This document shows, piece by piece, positions 45,464 to 54,961 of a stretch of 64,000 nucleotides of DNA. The translations under genes were made by a program, and so were the position numbers. The notes beneath the pieces are model-generated. The model made no database searches, had not been told where the DNA came from, and saw nothing but the letters and a program-made list of their open reading frames with translations. Position 1 is the first letter of the stretch. Every line of letters starts with the position of its first letter. This DNA is from Pseudomonas sp. J452. GTDB taxonomy: Bacteria > Pseudomonadota > Gammaproteobacteria > Pseudomonadales > Pseudomonadaceae. Where the stretch lies: contig NZ_CP088294.1 of the NCBI RefSeq assembly GCF_024666525.1, positions 1,116,001-1,180,000 on the forward strand, in the 5' to 3' direction.

Positions 45464-47836
45464 TCAGAACCCCAGCGTGGCCGAGACTAGTACCTGCCGC
45501 GGCTCGCCCACCGACACGTAGTTGCGGCTGGCGGCGGACGGGTAGTACTGGCGGTTGAACAGGTTCTTCACATTCAGCTGCAGGCCGAGGTCGTGCTCGC
45601 CGAGGTGGGTGTCGTAGGCGACGAAGGCGTCGGCCACGGTATAGGCCGGCAGCTCGAAGGAGTTCTCCGCGTCACCGGCACGTTCGCCGACATGGCGGGC
45701 ACCGCCGCCGACACGCAGGTCGTCGCCGCCGAGCAGCGCGCCGACGTCGTAGACCAGCGACAGGGCGGCGCTGTTCTTCGCCACGTTCTGCAGGCGATTA
45801 CCCTCGTACAGCGGGTCCTCGCTGACTTCGGCATCCAGCCAGGCATAGCTGCCGATCAGGCTCCAGCGCGCGCTGAGCTGGCCGCTGACATCCAGCTCGA
45901 TGCCGTGCGAGTTGACCTGGCCGGCGGCGTGGTTGAGCGTCTCGCCGTTGCCCAGGTCCTGGGTCACCATGACGTTGCGCTTGTCGATGTCGAACAGCGC
46001 CAGGGTGGCGCTGAGGCGGTCGGGGATGTCCAGCTTGCCGCCGATTTCCCAGGACTTGCCTTCCTCGGCCGGGATCGAGGAGTCGACCACGGCGATGCTG
46101 TCCAGCGGAGCGATGGTCGAGTTGGGTTTGAACGACTCGCTGTAGCTGGCGTACAGCGACGCCTGCTGATTGATCTTGTACACCACGCCGGCACGCGGCA
46201 CCCAGGTCTGGCCGTTGTTGTCGGTGTTGACGTCGAACGGACGGCCACGCCCGGCGTACTGGTCGTAGACCAGGTAGCGGCCGCCGGCGACCAGGATCCA
46301 GTGCTCGTCCAGGTGCCAGGAGTCCTGCACGAAGAAGGAGTCAGTGCGCAGCAGGTCAGTCTGGTCGCTGGAAGCGGCATCGACGTTGTCGGACGGCTCG
46401 ACCGTGCCATATTCCGGATCGAGGGGGTCGAGGATGCTGTTGCCGCCGCGGATCAGGTCGGCACGGTAGATCTTGCGCTTCTCGCTGTCGACGCCGACCA
46501 CCAGCTCGTGACGCAAACCACCCAGCTCGAGGTCGCCGAGCAGGCTGGTGGTGGCGAAACTGTCCGTGCTGACCGCGCCGTGGGTGCCGTCGATGCGCCG
46601 GGTGACCGCGCCGGTGTTGGCGTTGACGCTGGTCACCCGCGCCTGGTTGTCGTCATAGGTCTCGCGGCTCCAGCCGTAGGCGAAGTTGGCCTTCCAGGCG
46701 TCGCTGAGCTGGTGTTCGACAGCGAAGCGCCAGAGGTCGGAACGGCCCTCGGTGACGTTGAATTCCTCGTCAAGACGGCGGCTGTAGGGAATGTCCAGCG
46801 GCTTGTTGCTGCGCGGGTCGATGGCCGTGCCACGGTCGAACGGCGTCTCGAACTCGCGGTGCTCGTAGGACAGGCTTACGCTGGTGGCCTCGCCGTACCA
46901 GACCAGCGAAGGCGCCACCAGGCTCTGCCGGTACTGGCCGAAATCGCGCCAGTACTCGTTGTCGTCATGGTCGAGGATCAGCCGGTAGGCGAAGCCGTTG
47001 TCGCCCAGCGCGCCGGTGCTGTCGAGGCTGCCGCCGCTGCCCTGCTTGCCGTGGGCGAAAGCCGATCCGCGCAGGGTCAGCTCATTGGCCGCCTGCAGCT
47101 GCGGCTTCTTGCTCACCACGTTGACCACCCCGCCCGGGTCCTGGATGCCGTACAGCAGCGAGGCCGGGCCCTTGAGCACCTCGACCCGCTCGGCGCTGGC
47201 ACCGAGGTTGCGGCCGAGCACCGAGGGCAGGCCGTCGCGCATGATCGAGCCGTCGCGGTTGTCGCCGAAGCCGCGCTTCATCACCGCGTCCTGGGTGCTG
47301 CCCAGGGTGTTGGCCTGGGTAATGCCGCTGACGTTGCCCAGGGCGTCGTCGAGATTGCGCGGGCGCTGGTCGTGCAGCACCTGTTCGCTGACGCTGGCCA
47401 CCGCCTGGGCGCTGTCCAGGTTGCTGGCGCCGCTGCGCAGTACGCCAGGGTTGGCCGGCGGCTGATAGCCGCTGCTGACGCTGGACTGGATATCGGTGGC
47501 CTGTAGCTCCACTCCCGCTTGGGGCACCAGCAGGTAGCTGCCATCGCTCTGTTGCTGCGCGGTCAGGCCCTGGCCGCTGAGCAAGCGAGTCAGGCCGGCG
47601 TCAGCGCCGTAGCGCCCCTGCAGGCCGGTGCTGCGGCGGCCGTCGGTCAGCGCGGCATTGCCGATCAGGACGATGCCGGCCTGTTCGGCGAACTGGGCCA
47701 GGCGCTCGGTCAGGTCACCGGCGGCGATGCTGTACTGACGGGCACTCTCGGCCAGACCGGGCGGGCTGTGCAGCAGGGCCGCGAGGGTGCAGGCCAGGGT
47801 TAGGGGACGCAGGGACAAGGGCGATGGGGCGATCAT
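45464..47836 (-). CDS. TonB-dependent siderophore receptor with signalling domain
   Basis: A 790-residue outer-membrane receptor. It has a signal peptide (about 1-29), an STN signalling domain (about 35-95: YSIAAGDLTERLAQFAEQAG), a plug with MKRGFGDNRDGSIMRDGLPS and VEVLKGPASLLYGIQDPGGVVN, and a beta barrel ending in aromatic VLVSATLGF. The STN domain together with fecR and fecI upstream indicates a cell-surface signalling system for ferric-siderophore uptake. The siderophore cannot be named. GGAG precedes the ATG. Confidence 0.93.
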   Translation of the reverse strand: MIAPSPLSLRPLTLACTLAALLHSPPGLAESARQYSIAAGDLTERLAQFAEQAGIVLIGNAALTDGRRSTGLQGRYGADAGLTRLLSGQGLTAQQQSDGSYLLVPQAGVELQATDIQSSVSSGYQPPANPGVLRSGASNLDSAQAVASVSEQVLHDQRPRNLDDALGNVSGITQANTLGSTQDAVMKRGFGDNRDGSIMRDGLPSVLGRNLGASAERVEVLKGPASLLYGIQDPGGVVNVVSKKPQLQAANELTLRGSAFAHGKQGSGGSLDSTGALGDNGFAYRLILDHDDNEYWRDFGQYRQSLVAPSLVWYGEATSVSLSYEHREFETPFDRGTAIDPRSNKPLDIPYSRRLDEEFNVTEGRSDLWRFAVEHQLSDAWKANFAYGWSRETYDDNQARVTSVNANTGAVTRRIDGTHGAVSTDSFATTSLLGDLELGGLRHELVVGVDSEKRKIYRADLIRGGNSILDPLDPEYGTVEPSDNVDAASSDQTDLLRTDSFFVQDSWHLDEHWILVAGGRYLVYDQYAGRGRPFDVNTDNNGQTWVPRAGVVYKINQQASLYASYSESFKPNSTIAPLDSIAVVDSSIPAEEGKSWEIGGKLDIPDRLSATLALFDIDKRNVMVTQDLGNGETLNHAAGQVNSHGIELDVSGQLSARWSLIGSYAWLDAEVSEDPLYEGNRLQNVAKNSAALSLVYDVGALLGGDDLRVGGGARHVGERAGDAENSFELPAYTVADAFVAYDTHLGEHDLGLQLNVKNLFNRQYYPSAASRNYVSVGEPRQVLVSATLGF

Positions 47837-47948
47837 GACGCGGGCTCCAGAGGGTTATGTCCTCTACACCGAGCACGGCGGTAAAAAGGGGAACCCGCCG
47901 ACGCATTAATTTTCACGAGCCGCCACGATTTTTCGCAGGCCGTTCGTT

Positions 47949-48917
47949 TCAGGTCGCCGCCTCGATGCTCACCCACCAGGGCAGCGGCCGGTGGATACGC
48001 ACCGGCAGCACCTTGGGCAGCAGCGCCAGTGCCTGGTCGGTATCCGTCAGGGGGAAGCTGCCGACCACGCGCAGATCGGCCACCGCCGGGCTGCAGCCGA
48101 GATAGCCATGCCGCTGGCGGCCGAGATCCTCGACCAGCCGGCGCAACGGCGTGCCCTCGGCGACGAATACGCCCTGCACCCATGAGCGCCGCGCCGCCTC
48201 CACCGCCCGCACCTCGCCCACACTGGCGCTGCTGAACAGCACTTGCTGACCCGCCTGCAGCTGTCGGCGCAAGCCCGCCTCGGTGCGCAGTTCGACCTCG
48301 CCTTCGAACAGGCTCAGGCACAGGCCCTCGGCACGCTGACAGAGACCGAAGCTGGCGCGCTCGCTGGCCACCCAGCCATGCCGGGTGCTGACCCGCAGCG
48401 CACCACGCCCATCGACCGGCACCTGTAGCAACACTTCGCCGGCGCGCAGGTGGAGCTGACGACGCTGCGCGGTGTAGCCGATATCCAGCGCCGAGAGGCT
48501 GTTCAGCCAGGCCTGGCCGCCATCGGGCAAGGCCAGCTCGCGCCGCTCACCCACCGCGGTGGCCTGATCGGCGGCGAAGGCCAGCAGATGATCGCCCAGC
48601 GGCGTTTCGCGCAGGCCGCGCCAGCCGAGCAGGCCACCGGCCGCCAGCACGCCCAGCGACAGCAGCGCCCGGCGTCGGCCCATGCCCGCTCGCGCCGGGG
48701 CCTGCAGGGCAGCGAAGGCCGCTGCGCGACTGTCGCCGTGCTGGAAGGGGGCGAAGCGCGCACCCACGCGCTCAACCACGGCCCAGGCCTGACGGTGCTC
48801 GGCGCGGCTCTCCAGCCAGGCGCTCCAGGCCACGCGCTCGGTCTCACTGGCGCCATCCAGCAGCCGCGCATACCAGTCGGCGGCCTGCTGCAGTTCCACG
48901 TATCCCGCCTCGCTCAT
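47949..48917 (-). CDS. FecR-type anti-sigma/sensor protein
   Basis: A 322-residue protein with an N-terminal DUF4880/anti-sigma segment (ELQQAADWYARLLDGASETER), one membrane helix (RRRALLSLGVLAAGGLLGW, about 80-99) and a periplasmic FecR domain (ATAVGERRELALPDGGQAWL, FEGEVELRT). The C-terminus would contact the receptor's STN domain and pass the signal to the sigma factor. It starts 3 bp after the fecI-type stop and lies 112 bp before the receptor gene. Confidence 0.92.
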   Translation of the reverse strand: MSEAGYVELQQAADWYARLLDGASETERVAWSAWLESRAEHRQAWAVVERVGARFAPFQHGDSRAAAFAALQAPARAGMGRRRALLSLGVLAAGGLLGWRGLRETPLGDHLLAFAADQATAVGERRELALPDGGQAWLNSLSALDIGYTAQRRQLHLRAGEVLLQVPVDGRGALRVSTRHGWVASERASFGLCQRAEGLCLSLFEGEVELRTEAGLRRQLQAGQQVLFSSASVGEVRAVEAARRSWVQGVFVAEGTPLRRLVEDLGRQRHGYLGCSPAVADLRVVGSFPLTDTDQALALLPKVLPVRIHRPLPWWVSIEAAT

Positions 48918-48920
48918 GCC

Positions 48921-49466
48921 TCAGTCCTCGCCATCCAGCAAACCGGCTTCGAGCAGGGCGCACTGCAGCATGGCGCGGGCCATGTATTTCTTCACCATGC
49001 GCTCGGAGATGCCCAGTTGCGTGCCGATCTCGCGGTAGCCATAGCCCTGCACCTGCGCCAGCAGGAACACCGTGCGCGCCTTGGCCGGCAAACGGCTGAG
49101 CATCGCATCGATCTGCTGCAGGGCTTCGAGCAGGCTCGCCTGCAGTTCGGCCGAGGCAGCAAAAGCTAGCGGCTCGGCGGCCAGGGCCTGCAGCCAGGCC
49201 TGCTCGATCTGCCGGCGACGCCAGCGGTCGATGCACAGCCCGCGCGCCACGGTGCAGAGGAAGGCCCGGGCATCGCTGTGGCTGGCAAAGCCACGTGGCT
49301 TCAGGAGCAGACGCAGGAAGGTGTCCTGGACCAGATCGGCCGCCTCGCCGTCGCCCACCGCCTGGCCGAAGCGACGGTTCAGCCATTGCTGCAACCAGCC
49401 GTGGTGCTGGAGATACAGGCTGCCGAGGGCGGTCTGGCCGCTGGGCGCTGAACTGGAGGGGGTCAA
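48921..49466 (-). CDS. FecI-type ECF sigma factor
   Basis: A 181-residue ECF sigma factor with region 2 (EAADLVQDTFLRLLLKP, ARAFLCTVARGLCIDRWRR) and region 4 (LPAKARTVFLLAQVQGYGYREIGTQLGISERMVKKYMARAM). The best start is TTG at 49466; upstream in-frame codons run to a stop near 49506 with no ATG. It should activate the receptor gene when its siderophore binds. A candidate Fur box lies 34 bp upstream. Confidence 0.92.
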   Translation of the reverse strand: MTPSSSAPSGQTALGSLYLQHHGWLQQWLNRRFGQAVGDGEAADLVQDTFLRLLLKPRGFASHSDARAFLCTVARGLCIDRWRRRQIEQAWLQALAAEPLAFAASAELQASLLEALQQIDAMLSRLPAKARTVFLLAQVQGYGYREIGTQLGISERMVKKYMARAMLQCALLEAGLLDGED

Positions 49467-49499
49467 GAGAAGGCGCTCGCTCGCGACAAGATCGCATAT

Positions 49500-49518
49500 G
49501 AGAATTTATATCAATTAT
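49500..49518 (-). promoter_or_regulatory. Weak candidate Fur box upstream of the sigma gene
   Basis: GAGAATTTATATCAATTAT is A/T-rich and shares about 10 of 19 positions with the Fur consensus GATAATGATAATCATTATC, more if one extra base is allowed in the centre. Position (just upstream of an iron-signalling sigma gene) is right; the sequence match is only moderate. Confidence 0.4.
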
Positions 49519-49601
49519 AGGTGGCTAGCCTGGCCGATGTAAGAGGTCGCTTCGAGCTTGGCTTTATGAATTTTATCGTGTAATTTTTCATGAACTTTCA
49601 A

Positions 49602-49615
49602 GTGAGAAATTTCAC
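49602..49615. promoter_or_regulatory. Palindrome upstream of the FAD oxidoreductase gene
   Basis: GTGA-gAAATT-TCAC lies 10 bp before the start codon at 49625, and TTTCA motifs recur nearby (49577-49600). It could be the operator of the XRE-cupin regulator encoded two genes later, but this is only inferred. Confidence 0.35.
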
Positions 49616-49624
49616 GAGGCGTCC

Positions 49625-50911
49625 ATGTTCAAGCAATCCGCGCAGCACGTCGGCACCTACTACGCCGCCACCTATGGCGAGATTCCGCTGCGCCCGCGCC
49701 TGGAAGGTCGTGAAGACGCACAGATCCTGATCATCGGCGGCGGCTTTAGCGGCCTGCATACCGCCCTGCGTCTGGCCCTGGCCGGCAAGAAAGTCGTGCT
49801 GCTGGAAGCCAGTCGCCTGGCCTGGGCCGCGTCCGGACGCAACGGCGGCCAGGCGCTGCCGGGCTGGTCCTGCGATATGCCGCCATTCGAGAAGGCCCTG
49901 GGCACCGAGCGCGCCCGCCAGCTGTGGGACAGCATGACCTGGGCCGCCAAGGAAATGCGCGAGCTGCCCGAGCGCCACGGCTTCGACATCGACTACCGCA
50001 CGGGCGCCCTCTACACCGCGGTGTTGCCGCGCCGGGTGCGCCTGCTGCAGGAAAACCTCGAAGAGGCGAGCGAGAAGTACGGCTACCAGCAACTGAGCTT
50101 TATCCCCAAGCAGGATCTGCCGCAGTGGATCGCCAGCCCGCGCTACCTGGCCGCGCTGCATGACGCCGGCGCCGCCCACCTCAACCCGCTGAAACTGGCC
50201 CAGGGCCTGGCCGACGCCATCGAGAAGGCCGGCGGACGGATCTTCGAGCAGAGCAAGGTGCTCGACTACCGCGAGACCGCCGCGGGTTACGTGGCTCGTA
50301 CCGAGCACGGCGAGGTGCGCGGCGATGTGCTGGTGCTGGCTTGCAACGCCTACATCGACCGCCTCGACCCCGCGCTGTCCAAGCGCCTGCTGCCGGTCGG
50401 CTCCTACCAGGTGGCGACCGCGCCGCTGGACCCGGAACTGGCGCGCTCGCTGTTCCCGCGCGGCACCTGCGCCATCGACAACCAGTTCGTCCCCGACTAT
50501 TTCCGCGTCACCCCGGACAACCGTCTGTTATTCGGCGGCGGCTGCACCTACCTGGGCGGCATCCCGGCGGACGTGCCGGCCGCCACCCGCCCCTACCTGG
50601 AGCGAGTGTTCCCGCAACTGCGCGGGGTGCAGATCGACTACGGCTGGGGCGGCCATATCGACTGCACCATGCACCGCACCCCAGACGTCGGCCGCCTGGG
50701 CCAGAAGTACTGGCTGCAGGGCTTCTCCGGCCACGGCATCCTGCCGACCCTGGCCGCCGCCCGTGCGGTGAGCGATGCGATCCTCGGCGACGAACAGCTG
50801 CTCGGCCTGTACCAGGGCCTGAGCAACCCGCGTTTCCCCGGTGGCGACCTGCTGGCCGCCCCGATCGAGGCCGTCGGCAAAGCCTGGTACCGTCTGCGCG
50901 ACACGATCTGA
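49625..50911 (+). CDS. FAD-dependent oxidoreductase, gamma-glutamylputrescine oxidase-like
   Basis: A 428-residue DAO-family enzyme with the FAD dinucleotide motif GGGFSG (38-43) in ILIIGGGFSGLHTALRLA, SGRNGGQALPG after it, and the C-terminal FSGHGILPTLAAARAVSDAI. It resembles PuuB/PauB proteins, which oxidise gamma-glutamylated polyamines. The gene is followed by a cupin regulator and a glutamine-synthetase-like ligase, the usual set of this pathway. GAGG precedes the ATG. The exact amine substrate is unknown. Confidence 0.85.
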   Translation: MFKQSAQHVGTYYAATYGEIPLRPRLEGREDAQILIIGGGFSGLHTALRLALAGKKVVLLEASRLAWAASGRNGGQALPGWSCDMPPFEKALGTERARQLWDSMTWAAKEMRELPERHGFDIDYRTGALYTAVLPRRVRLLQENLEEASEKYGYQQLSFIPKQDLPQWIASPRYLAALHDAGAAHLNPLKLAQGLADAIEKAGGRIFEQSKVLDYRETAAGYVARTEHGEVRGDVLVLACNAYIDRLDPALSKRLLPVGSYQVATAPLDPELARSLFPRGTCAIDNQFVPDYFRVTPDNRLLFGGGCTYLGGIPADVPAATRPYLERVFPQLRGVQIDYGWGGHIDCTMHRTPDVGRLGQKYWLQGFSGHGILPTLAAARAVSDAILGDEQLLGLYQGLSNPRFPGGDLLAAPIEAVGKAWYRLRDTI

Positions 50912-50937
50912 ACCGGGCTACGCAAAAGGGCAAAACC

Positions 50938-51495
50938 ATGGACATGCAGGATGAAATCGAAGGGCTGGCGATCCTGGTGCGCGACCTGCGCAAGCACAAG
51001 AACGTCACCCTCAATGAACTGGCCGAGCGCATCGGCCGCTCGGTGGGTTTCCTGTCCCAGGTCGAGCGCGGCCTGTCGCGCCCGACCGTGGCCGACCTCA
51101 CCGCCATCAGCGAAGCGCTGGGCGTGCCAACCACCTATTTCTACAGCCTGAGCAAGCCGCGCGACGTGCGCTGGGTGACCCGTCCGGGCGAGCGGCGCAC
51201 CCTCTACTACGCCGGGGGCATCACCGACGTGCTGGCCTCGCCGACCATGTCCGGCGGCTTTTCCATGCTCGAAAGCCACCTCGAACCCGGCGCCACCAGC
51301 GGCGAAGGCCATCTCAATGACAGCTCCGAACAGGGCGGTTTCGTCCTCGAAGGTGAGCTGACTGTCTGGTACGGCGACGACGCCGAACCGGTCACACTCG
51401 GCCCGCGTGACAGCTTCCAGCTGCCGCCGCATGCCCAGTTTCGTTACGCCAATCTTTCCGACCAACCCACGCGAGTCCTCTGGGTCTTCACCTGA
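50938..51495 (+). CDS. XRE-family regulator with cupin domain (PuuR/PauR-like)
   Basis: A 185-residue protein with an N-terminal helix-turn-helix (about 10-65: LNELAERIGRSVGFLSQVERGLSRPT) and a C-terminal cupin (about 105-185, with EGHLNDSSEQGGFVLEGEL). This layout is shared by PuuR and PauR, repressors of polyamine catabolism. It lies between the oxidoreductase and the ligase gene, so it probably controls this operon. Confidence 0.88.
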   Translation: MDMQDEIEGLAILVRDLRKHKNVTLNELAERIGRSVGFLSQVERGLSRPTVADLTAISEALGVPTTYFYSLSKPRDVRWVTRPGERRTLYYAGGITDVLASPTMSGGFSMLESHLEPGATSGEGHLNDSSEQGGFVLEGELTVWYGDDAEPVTLGPRDSFQLPPHAQFRYANLSDQPTRVLWVFT

Positions 51496-51513
51496 CCCGT
51501 GCAGATAGCCACC

Positions 51514-52866
51514 ATGACAACAACAACGAAATTCCCCGACCTGCTCAGCGAAGTACGTGCCTTCCGCGCCGCCAACCCCGATGTGCGCTATGTCGAACTG
51601 ATCTGCCTGGATATTCCCGGGCACTTCTACGGCAAGCGCTATCCCATGGACATGCTGGAGAAGGTCGCCGCCGGCGGCCCGCTGAAAGTGCCGCAGAACT
51701 GCGTGCTGCTCGGCGCCCAGGGCGGCCTGCACCCAATTGGCGACTACTGCTTCAACGACGGCGACCCGGATGCGCCGCGCCGCCTGATCCCCGGCACGCT
51801 CAAGCCGGTGCGCTGGGAGAAGCAGCCGATGGGGCAGATGCTGATCAGCTCCGACGGCACCGAAGCACCGATCGAATTCGAGCCGCGTGAAGTGCTCGCC
51901 CGCGTGCTCAAGCGCCTGGACGCGCGCGGGATTCGCCCGGTGGTGGCCTTCGAGCTGGAGTTCTATCTATTCGACCGGGCACTTTCAAACGGCCTGCCGC
52001 AGTTCCCCCGCGACCCGCTGACCGGCGACGCCGACGACCAGCCGAACATGCACATCGAGCGCCTGACACGCTTCTCCGACGTGCTGCATGAAACCGTGGA
52101 AGCGGCGCGGGAACAGGGCGTGGATGCCAACGTGATCACCGCCGAGCTCGGCCCCGGCCAGTTCGAGATCAACTTCGCCCACTGCGACGATGGCCTGCAC
52201 GCCGCCGACCAGGCCGCGCTGTTCTGCCGCAGCACCCGCGGCGTAGCCATGCAGCATGGCTACCGTGCCAGCTTCATGAGCAAGCCCTACCTGCAGGCGC
52301 CGGGCAGCGGCATGCACGTGCATGTCAGCCTGTACGACAAAGCCGGCAACAACCTGCTCGACGGTGACAACCAGCGCCCACTGCGCCACGCCGTGGCCGG
52401 CTGCCTGGAGCTGCTGCCGCACTGCATGCCGATCTTCGCCGCCAACCACAACGCCTTCCGCCGCTACGGCGCCATGGTCAACTCGGCGAGCAAGGCCAGC
52501 TGGGGCTTCGAGGACCGCGATGCGTGTATCCGCATCCCCGAGTCGGACGGCAAGAACCTGCGCATCGAGCACCGCCTGGCCGGCGCCGACGCCAACCCCT
52601 ACCTGGTGCTGGCGGCCATCCTCAGCGGTATGGAATACGGCCTGGACATGGCCCGCGAGCCGATCCCGTCGCTCAACGAAGACCGCCGCAGCGGCATCGA
52701 CTTCCCCAAGGACATGCTCACTGCCGTGGCGGCGATGGCCTCGCACGAGGTGGTCAAGGACAAGCTGGGCAGCGAGTTCGTCTTCGTCTACTGCGAGAAC
52801 AAGCGCCAGGACCATCTGGACTTCATGAACGAGGTCAGCGCGCGGGAGTATCGCTGGTTCCTGTGA
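51514..52866 (+). CDS. Glutamine synthetase-like gamma-glutamylpolyamine synthetase
   Basis: A 450-residue GS-fold enzyme with metal and ATP motifs VITAELGPGQFEINFAHCDD, GSGMHVHVSLYDKAGN, NHNAFRRYGAMVNSASKASWG and RIEHRLAGADANPYLVLAA. It shares more with PuuA/PauA type ligases than with housekeeping GlnA, for example the N-terminal VRYVELICLDIPGHFYGKRYP. It would gamma-glutamylate a polyamine or other amine with ATP. I chose the ATG at 51514; an in-frame GTG at 51499 would add five residues and neither has a strong ribosome site. Confidence 0.85.
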   Translation: MTTTTKFPDLLSEVRAFRAANPDVRYVELICLDIPGHFYGKRYPMDMLEKVAAGGPLKVPQNCVLLGAQGGLHPIGDYCFNDGDPDAPRRLIPGTLKPVRWEKQPMGQMLISSDGTEAPIEFEPREVLARVLKRLDARGIRPVVAFELEFYLFDRALSNGLPQFPRDPLTGDADDQPNMHIERLTRFSDVLHETVEAAREQGVDANVITAELGPGQFEINFAHCDDGLHAADQAALFCRSTRGVAMQHGYRASFMSKPYLQAPGSGMHVHVSLYDKAGNNLLDGDNQRPLRHAVAGCLELLPHCMPIFAANHNAFRRYGAMVNSASKASWGFEDRDACIRIPESDGKNLRIEHRLAGADANPYLVLAAILSGMEYGLDMAREPIPSLNEDRRSGIDFPKDMLTAVAAMASHEVVKDKLGSEFVFVYCENKRQDHLDFMNEVSAREYRWFL

Positions 52867-52958
52867 TGGGCTTCAGGCGCATTGGCGCTAGCGCTGAGCT
52901 CTAACTCAGCGCTTATCTCGGATTTCGGGCCGTCATATCGATACGCCCAAAACACAAA

Positions 52959-52979
52959 AGCCCGGCAATCGCCGGGCTT
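52959..52979. terminator. Terminator between convergent ligase gene and pbpG
   Basis: AAGCCCGGC-aatc-GCCGGGCTT is a perfect stem. On the minus strand it is followed by TTGTGTTTT, fitting pbpG termination; it may work both ways. Confidence 0.8.
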
Positions 52980-52997
52980 CCTGTATCAACAGCGCGC

Positions 52998-53906
52998 TTA
53001 CTGCGCCGCCTGCACCAGGCGCGCACGCTCGGCCTGCTTCTGTTTCTTGTAGGCCAGCGCCGCTGGCGCCACCTTGGTCACCTGGCCGGTCTCCAGCCAT
53101 TTTTTCAGGCGGTTGGCATCGGCCATGTGGGTGTATTTGCCGAAGGCATCCAGCACCACGAAGGCCACCGGCTTGCCGGCCATCTGCGTGCGCATCACCA
53201 GGCAATGACCAGCGGCGTTGGTAAAGCCGGTCTTGGTCAACTGGATGCTCCAGTTCGGCTTGTGCACCAGGCTGTTGGTGTTGCGAAACCCCAGGCTGTA
53301 GCGCGGCTTGGCGAACACTTGGACGCGCTCGCGGGTGCTGCTGAACTGGCCGATCAGCGGGTACTGGCCGCTGGCCTTGATCAGCTTGACCAGGTCATTG
53401 GCGGTGGACAGGTTGCCTTCCGAGAGGCCGGTCGGTTCGGTATAGCGGGTACGGGTCATGCCCAGGGCGCGAGCCTTGGCGTTCATCGCCGCGACGAAGG
53501 CCGGCACACCGCCCGGATAGTGGTGGGCAAGGCTGGCAGCGGCGCGGTTTTCCGAGGACATCAGGGTCAGCAGGAGCATGTCGCGACGGCTCAGCTGGCT
53601 GCCGACCCGCACCCGCGAATAGACGCCGCGCATTTCGTGGACGTCCTTGATGACGATGGGCAGTTGCTGGTCCAGCGGCAGCTTGGCATCCAGGGTGACC
53701 ATGGCGGTCATCAGCTTGGTCACCGAGGCGATCGGCACCTGCAGGTCGGGGTTGCTGGAGTAGAGAATCTGATTAGTGTTGAGATCGACCAGCAGGGCGC
53801 TGCCGGAAGCCAGCTCCTGGGTCTTGGGCGCCGCCTGCAGGGCAGGGCTGGCAACGAGGGTCAGGCAGGCCAGCAGCAGGCCGGCGAGGGAGAAAGCTTT
53901 GTTCAC
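52998..53906 (-). CDS. pbpG: D-alanyl-D-alanine endopeptidase (PBP7 type)
   Basis: A 302-residue S11-type penicillin-binding protein with a signal peptide (ending LQA, about residue 25) and all three active-site motifs: S61-VTK, S118-E-N120 and K225-T-G. It cleaves D-Ala-meso-DAP crosslinks in peptidoglycan. A Lys/Gln-rich C-terminal tail ([12 protein letters not shown]) is present. I chose the GTG at 53906, which begins the signal peptide; another GTG at 53921 would add five residues. Confidence 0.93.
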   Translation of the reverse strand: MNKAFSLAGLLLACLTLVASPALQAAPKTQELASGSALLVDLNTNQILYSSNPDLQVPIASVTKLMTAMVTLDAKLPLDQQLPIVIKDVHEMRGVYSRVRVGSQLSRRDMLLLTLMSSENRAAASLAHHYPGGVPAFVAAMNAKARALGMTRTRYTEPTGLSEGNLSTANDLVKLIKASGQYPLIGQFSSTRERVQVFAKPRYSLGFRNTNSLVHKPNWSIQLTKTGFTNAAGHCLVMRTQMAGKPVAFVVLDAFGKYTHMADANRLKKWLETGQVTKVAPAALAYKKQKQAERARLVQAAQ

Positions 53907-54092
53907 GAGATCGGTCCGCACAGTGGAAAGGTGCCTGGGCGGTCCCTGCCGGCGAATGACGAAAGTATAAGTGCGCGCCGCGCCTCAGGCGAGCGCGGCC
54001 GCTCTACGGCGGCCCAGCTACAGCAAGATCAGCGCACCGCCGGTCAGGCGCGGCAGGTCGATGTCGCGTGTACCGATCAGCAGGTGTGCCTG

Positions 54093-54911
54093 TCAGCCCA
54101 GCTGGCGGCGCAGCTCCGCCAACACCGGCGCGCTGTGCGGACGCACGCCGCGCCAGAGGCAGAAGGCCTCGGCCGCCTGCTCCACCAGCATGCCCAGACC
54201 GTCGATGCAGCGCGCGGCGCCATGCGCGGCGGCCCAGCGGTTGAAGGCGGTCGGCTCCTTGCCGTACATCATGTCGTAGCAGACCGTGTGACCGGGACGG
54301 ATCAGCCCCGGCTCGATCGGCGGCAGCTCACCGGCCAGCGAGGCCGAAGTGCCGTTGATGATCAGGTCGACGGGTTCGCTGAGCCAGTCGAAGCCGCTGG
54401 CGGCCACCGGGCCAAGGTCGGCGAACTCGTGGGCCAGCTGTTCGGCCTTGGCCACGGTGCGGTTGGCGATCACCAGAGCCTGCGGCTCATGCGCCAGAAT
54501 CGGCGCCAGCACGCCACGCACGGCGCCGCCGGCACCGAGCAGGAGGATGCGCTTGCCCGCCAGGTCGAGCCCGGCATTCAGCGTGAGGTCGCGCACCAGG
54601 CCGGCGCCGTCGGTGTTGTCGCCGAGCAGACGGCCGTCGTCGAGCTTCTTCAGGGTGTTCACCGCACCGGCGCGACGCGCGCGTTCGCTCAGCTCATCGG
54701 CCAGGCGATAGGCCTCTTCCTTGAATGGCACGGTGACGTTGCCGCCCTGGCCCTCGACGAAGAAGGCGCGGGCAAACCCGGCGAAATCATCCAGCGGCGC
54801 CAGCAGGGCTTCGTAGCTCAGCGCCTGGCCGGTCTGCGCGGCAAACAGGCGATGGATCAACGGCGACTTGCTGTGGCCGATGGGGTTGCCGAAGACACCG
54901 TAGCGGTCCAT
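54093..54911 (-). CDS. aroE: Shikimate dehydrogenase (NADP+)
   Basis: A 272-residue protein with the substrate motif [12 protein letters not shown], catalytic K64 in [21 protein letters not shown], and the NADP-binding GAGGAVRG followed by ANRT. It reduces 3-dehydroshikimate in aromatic amino acid synthesis. AAGGA precedes the ATG. The same frame stays open for 24 more codons after the TGA (see findings). Confidence 0.97.
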   Translation of the reverse strand: MDRYGVFGNPIGHSKSPLIHRLFAAQTGQALSYEALLAPLDDFAGFARAFFVEGQGGNVTVPFKEEAYRLADELSERARRAGAVNTLKKLDDGRLLGDNTDGAGLVRDLTLNAGLDLAGKRILLLGAGGAVRGVLAPILAHEPQALVIANRTVAKAEQLAHEFADLGPVAASGFDWLSEPVDLIINGTSASLAGELPPIEPGLIRPGHTVCYDMMYGKEPTAFNRWAAAHGAARCIDGLGMLVEQAAEAFCLWRGVRPHSAPVLAELRRQLG

Positions 54912-54961
54912 GGAATGTCCTTCTGTTTGATAACGGGCGGCGAATACGCGGGTTCCGCTCT

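Noticed and set aside
45593..47506. 637-codon plus-strand open frame opposite the TonB receptor
   Set aside because: Composition and lack of motifs mark it as an antisense artefact; the receptor on the other strand has complete domains.
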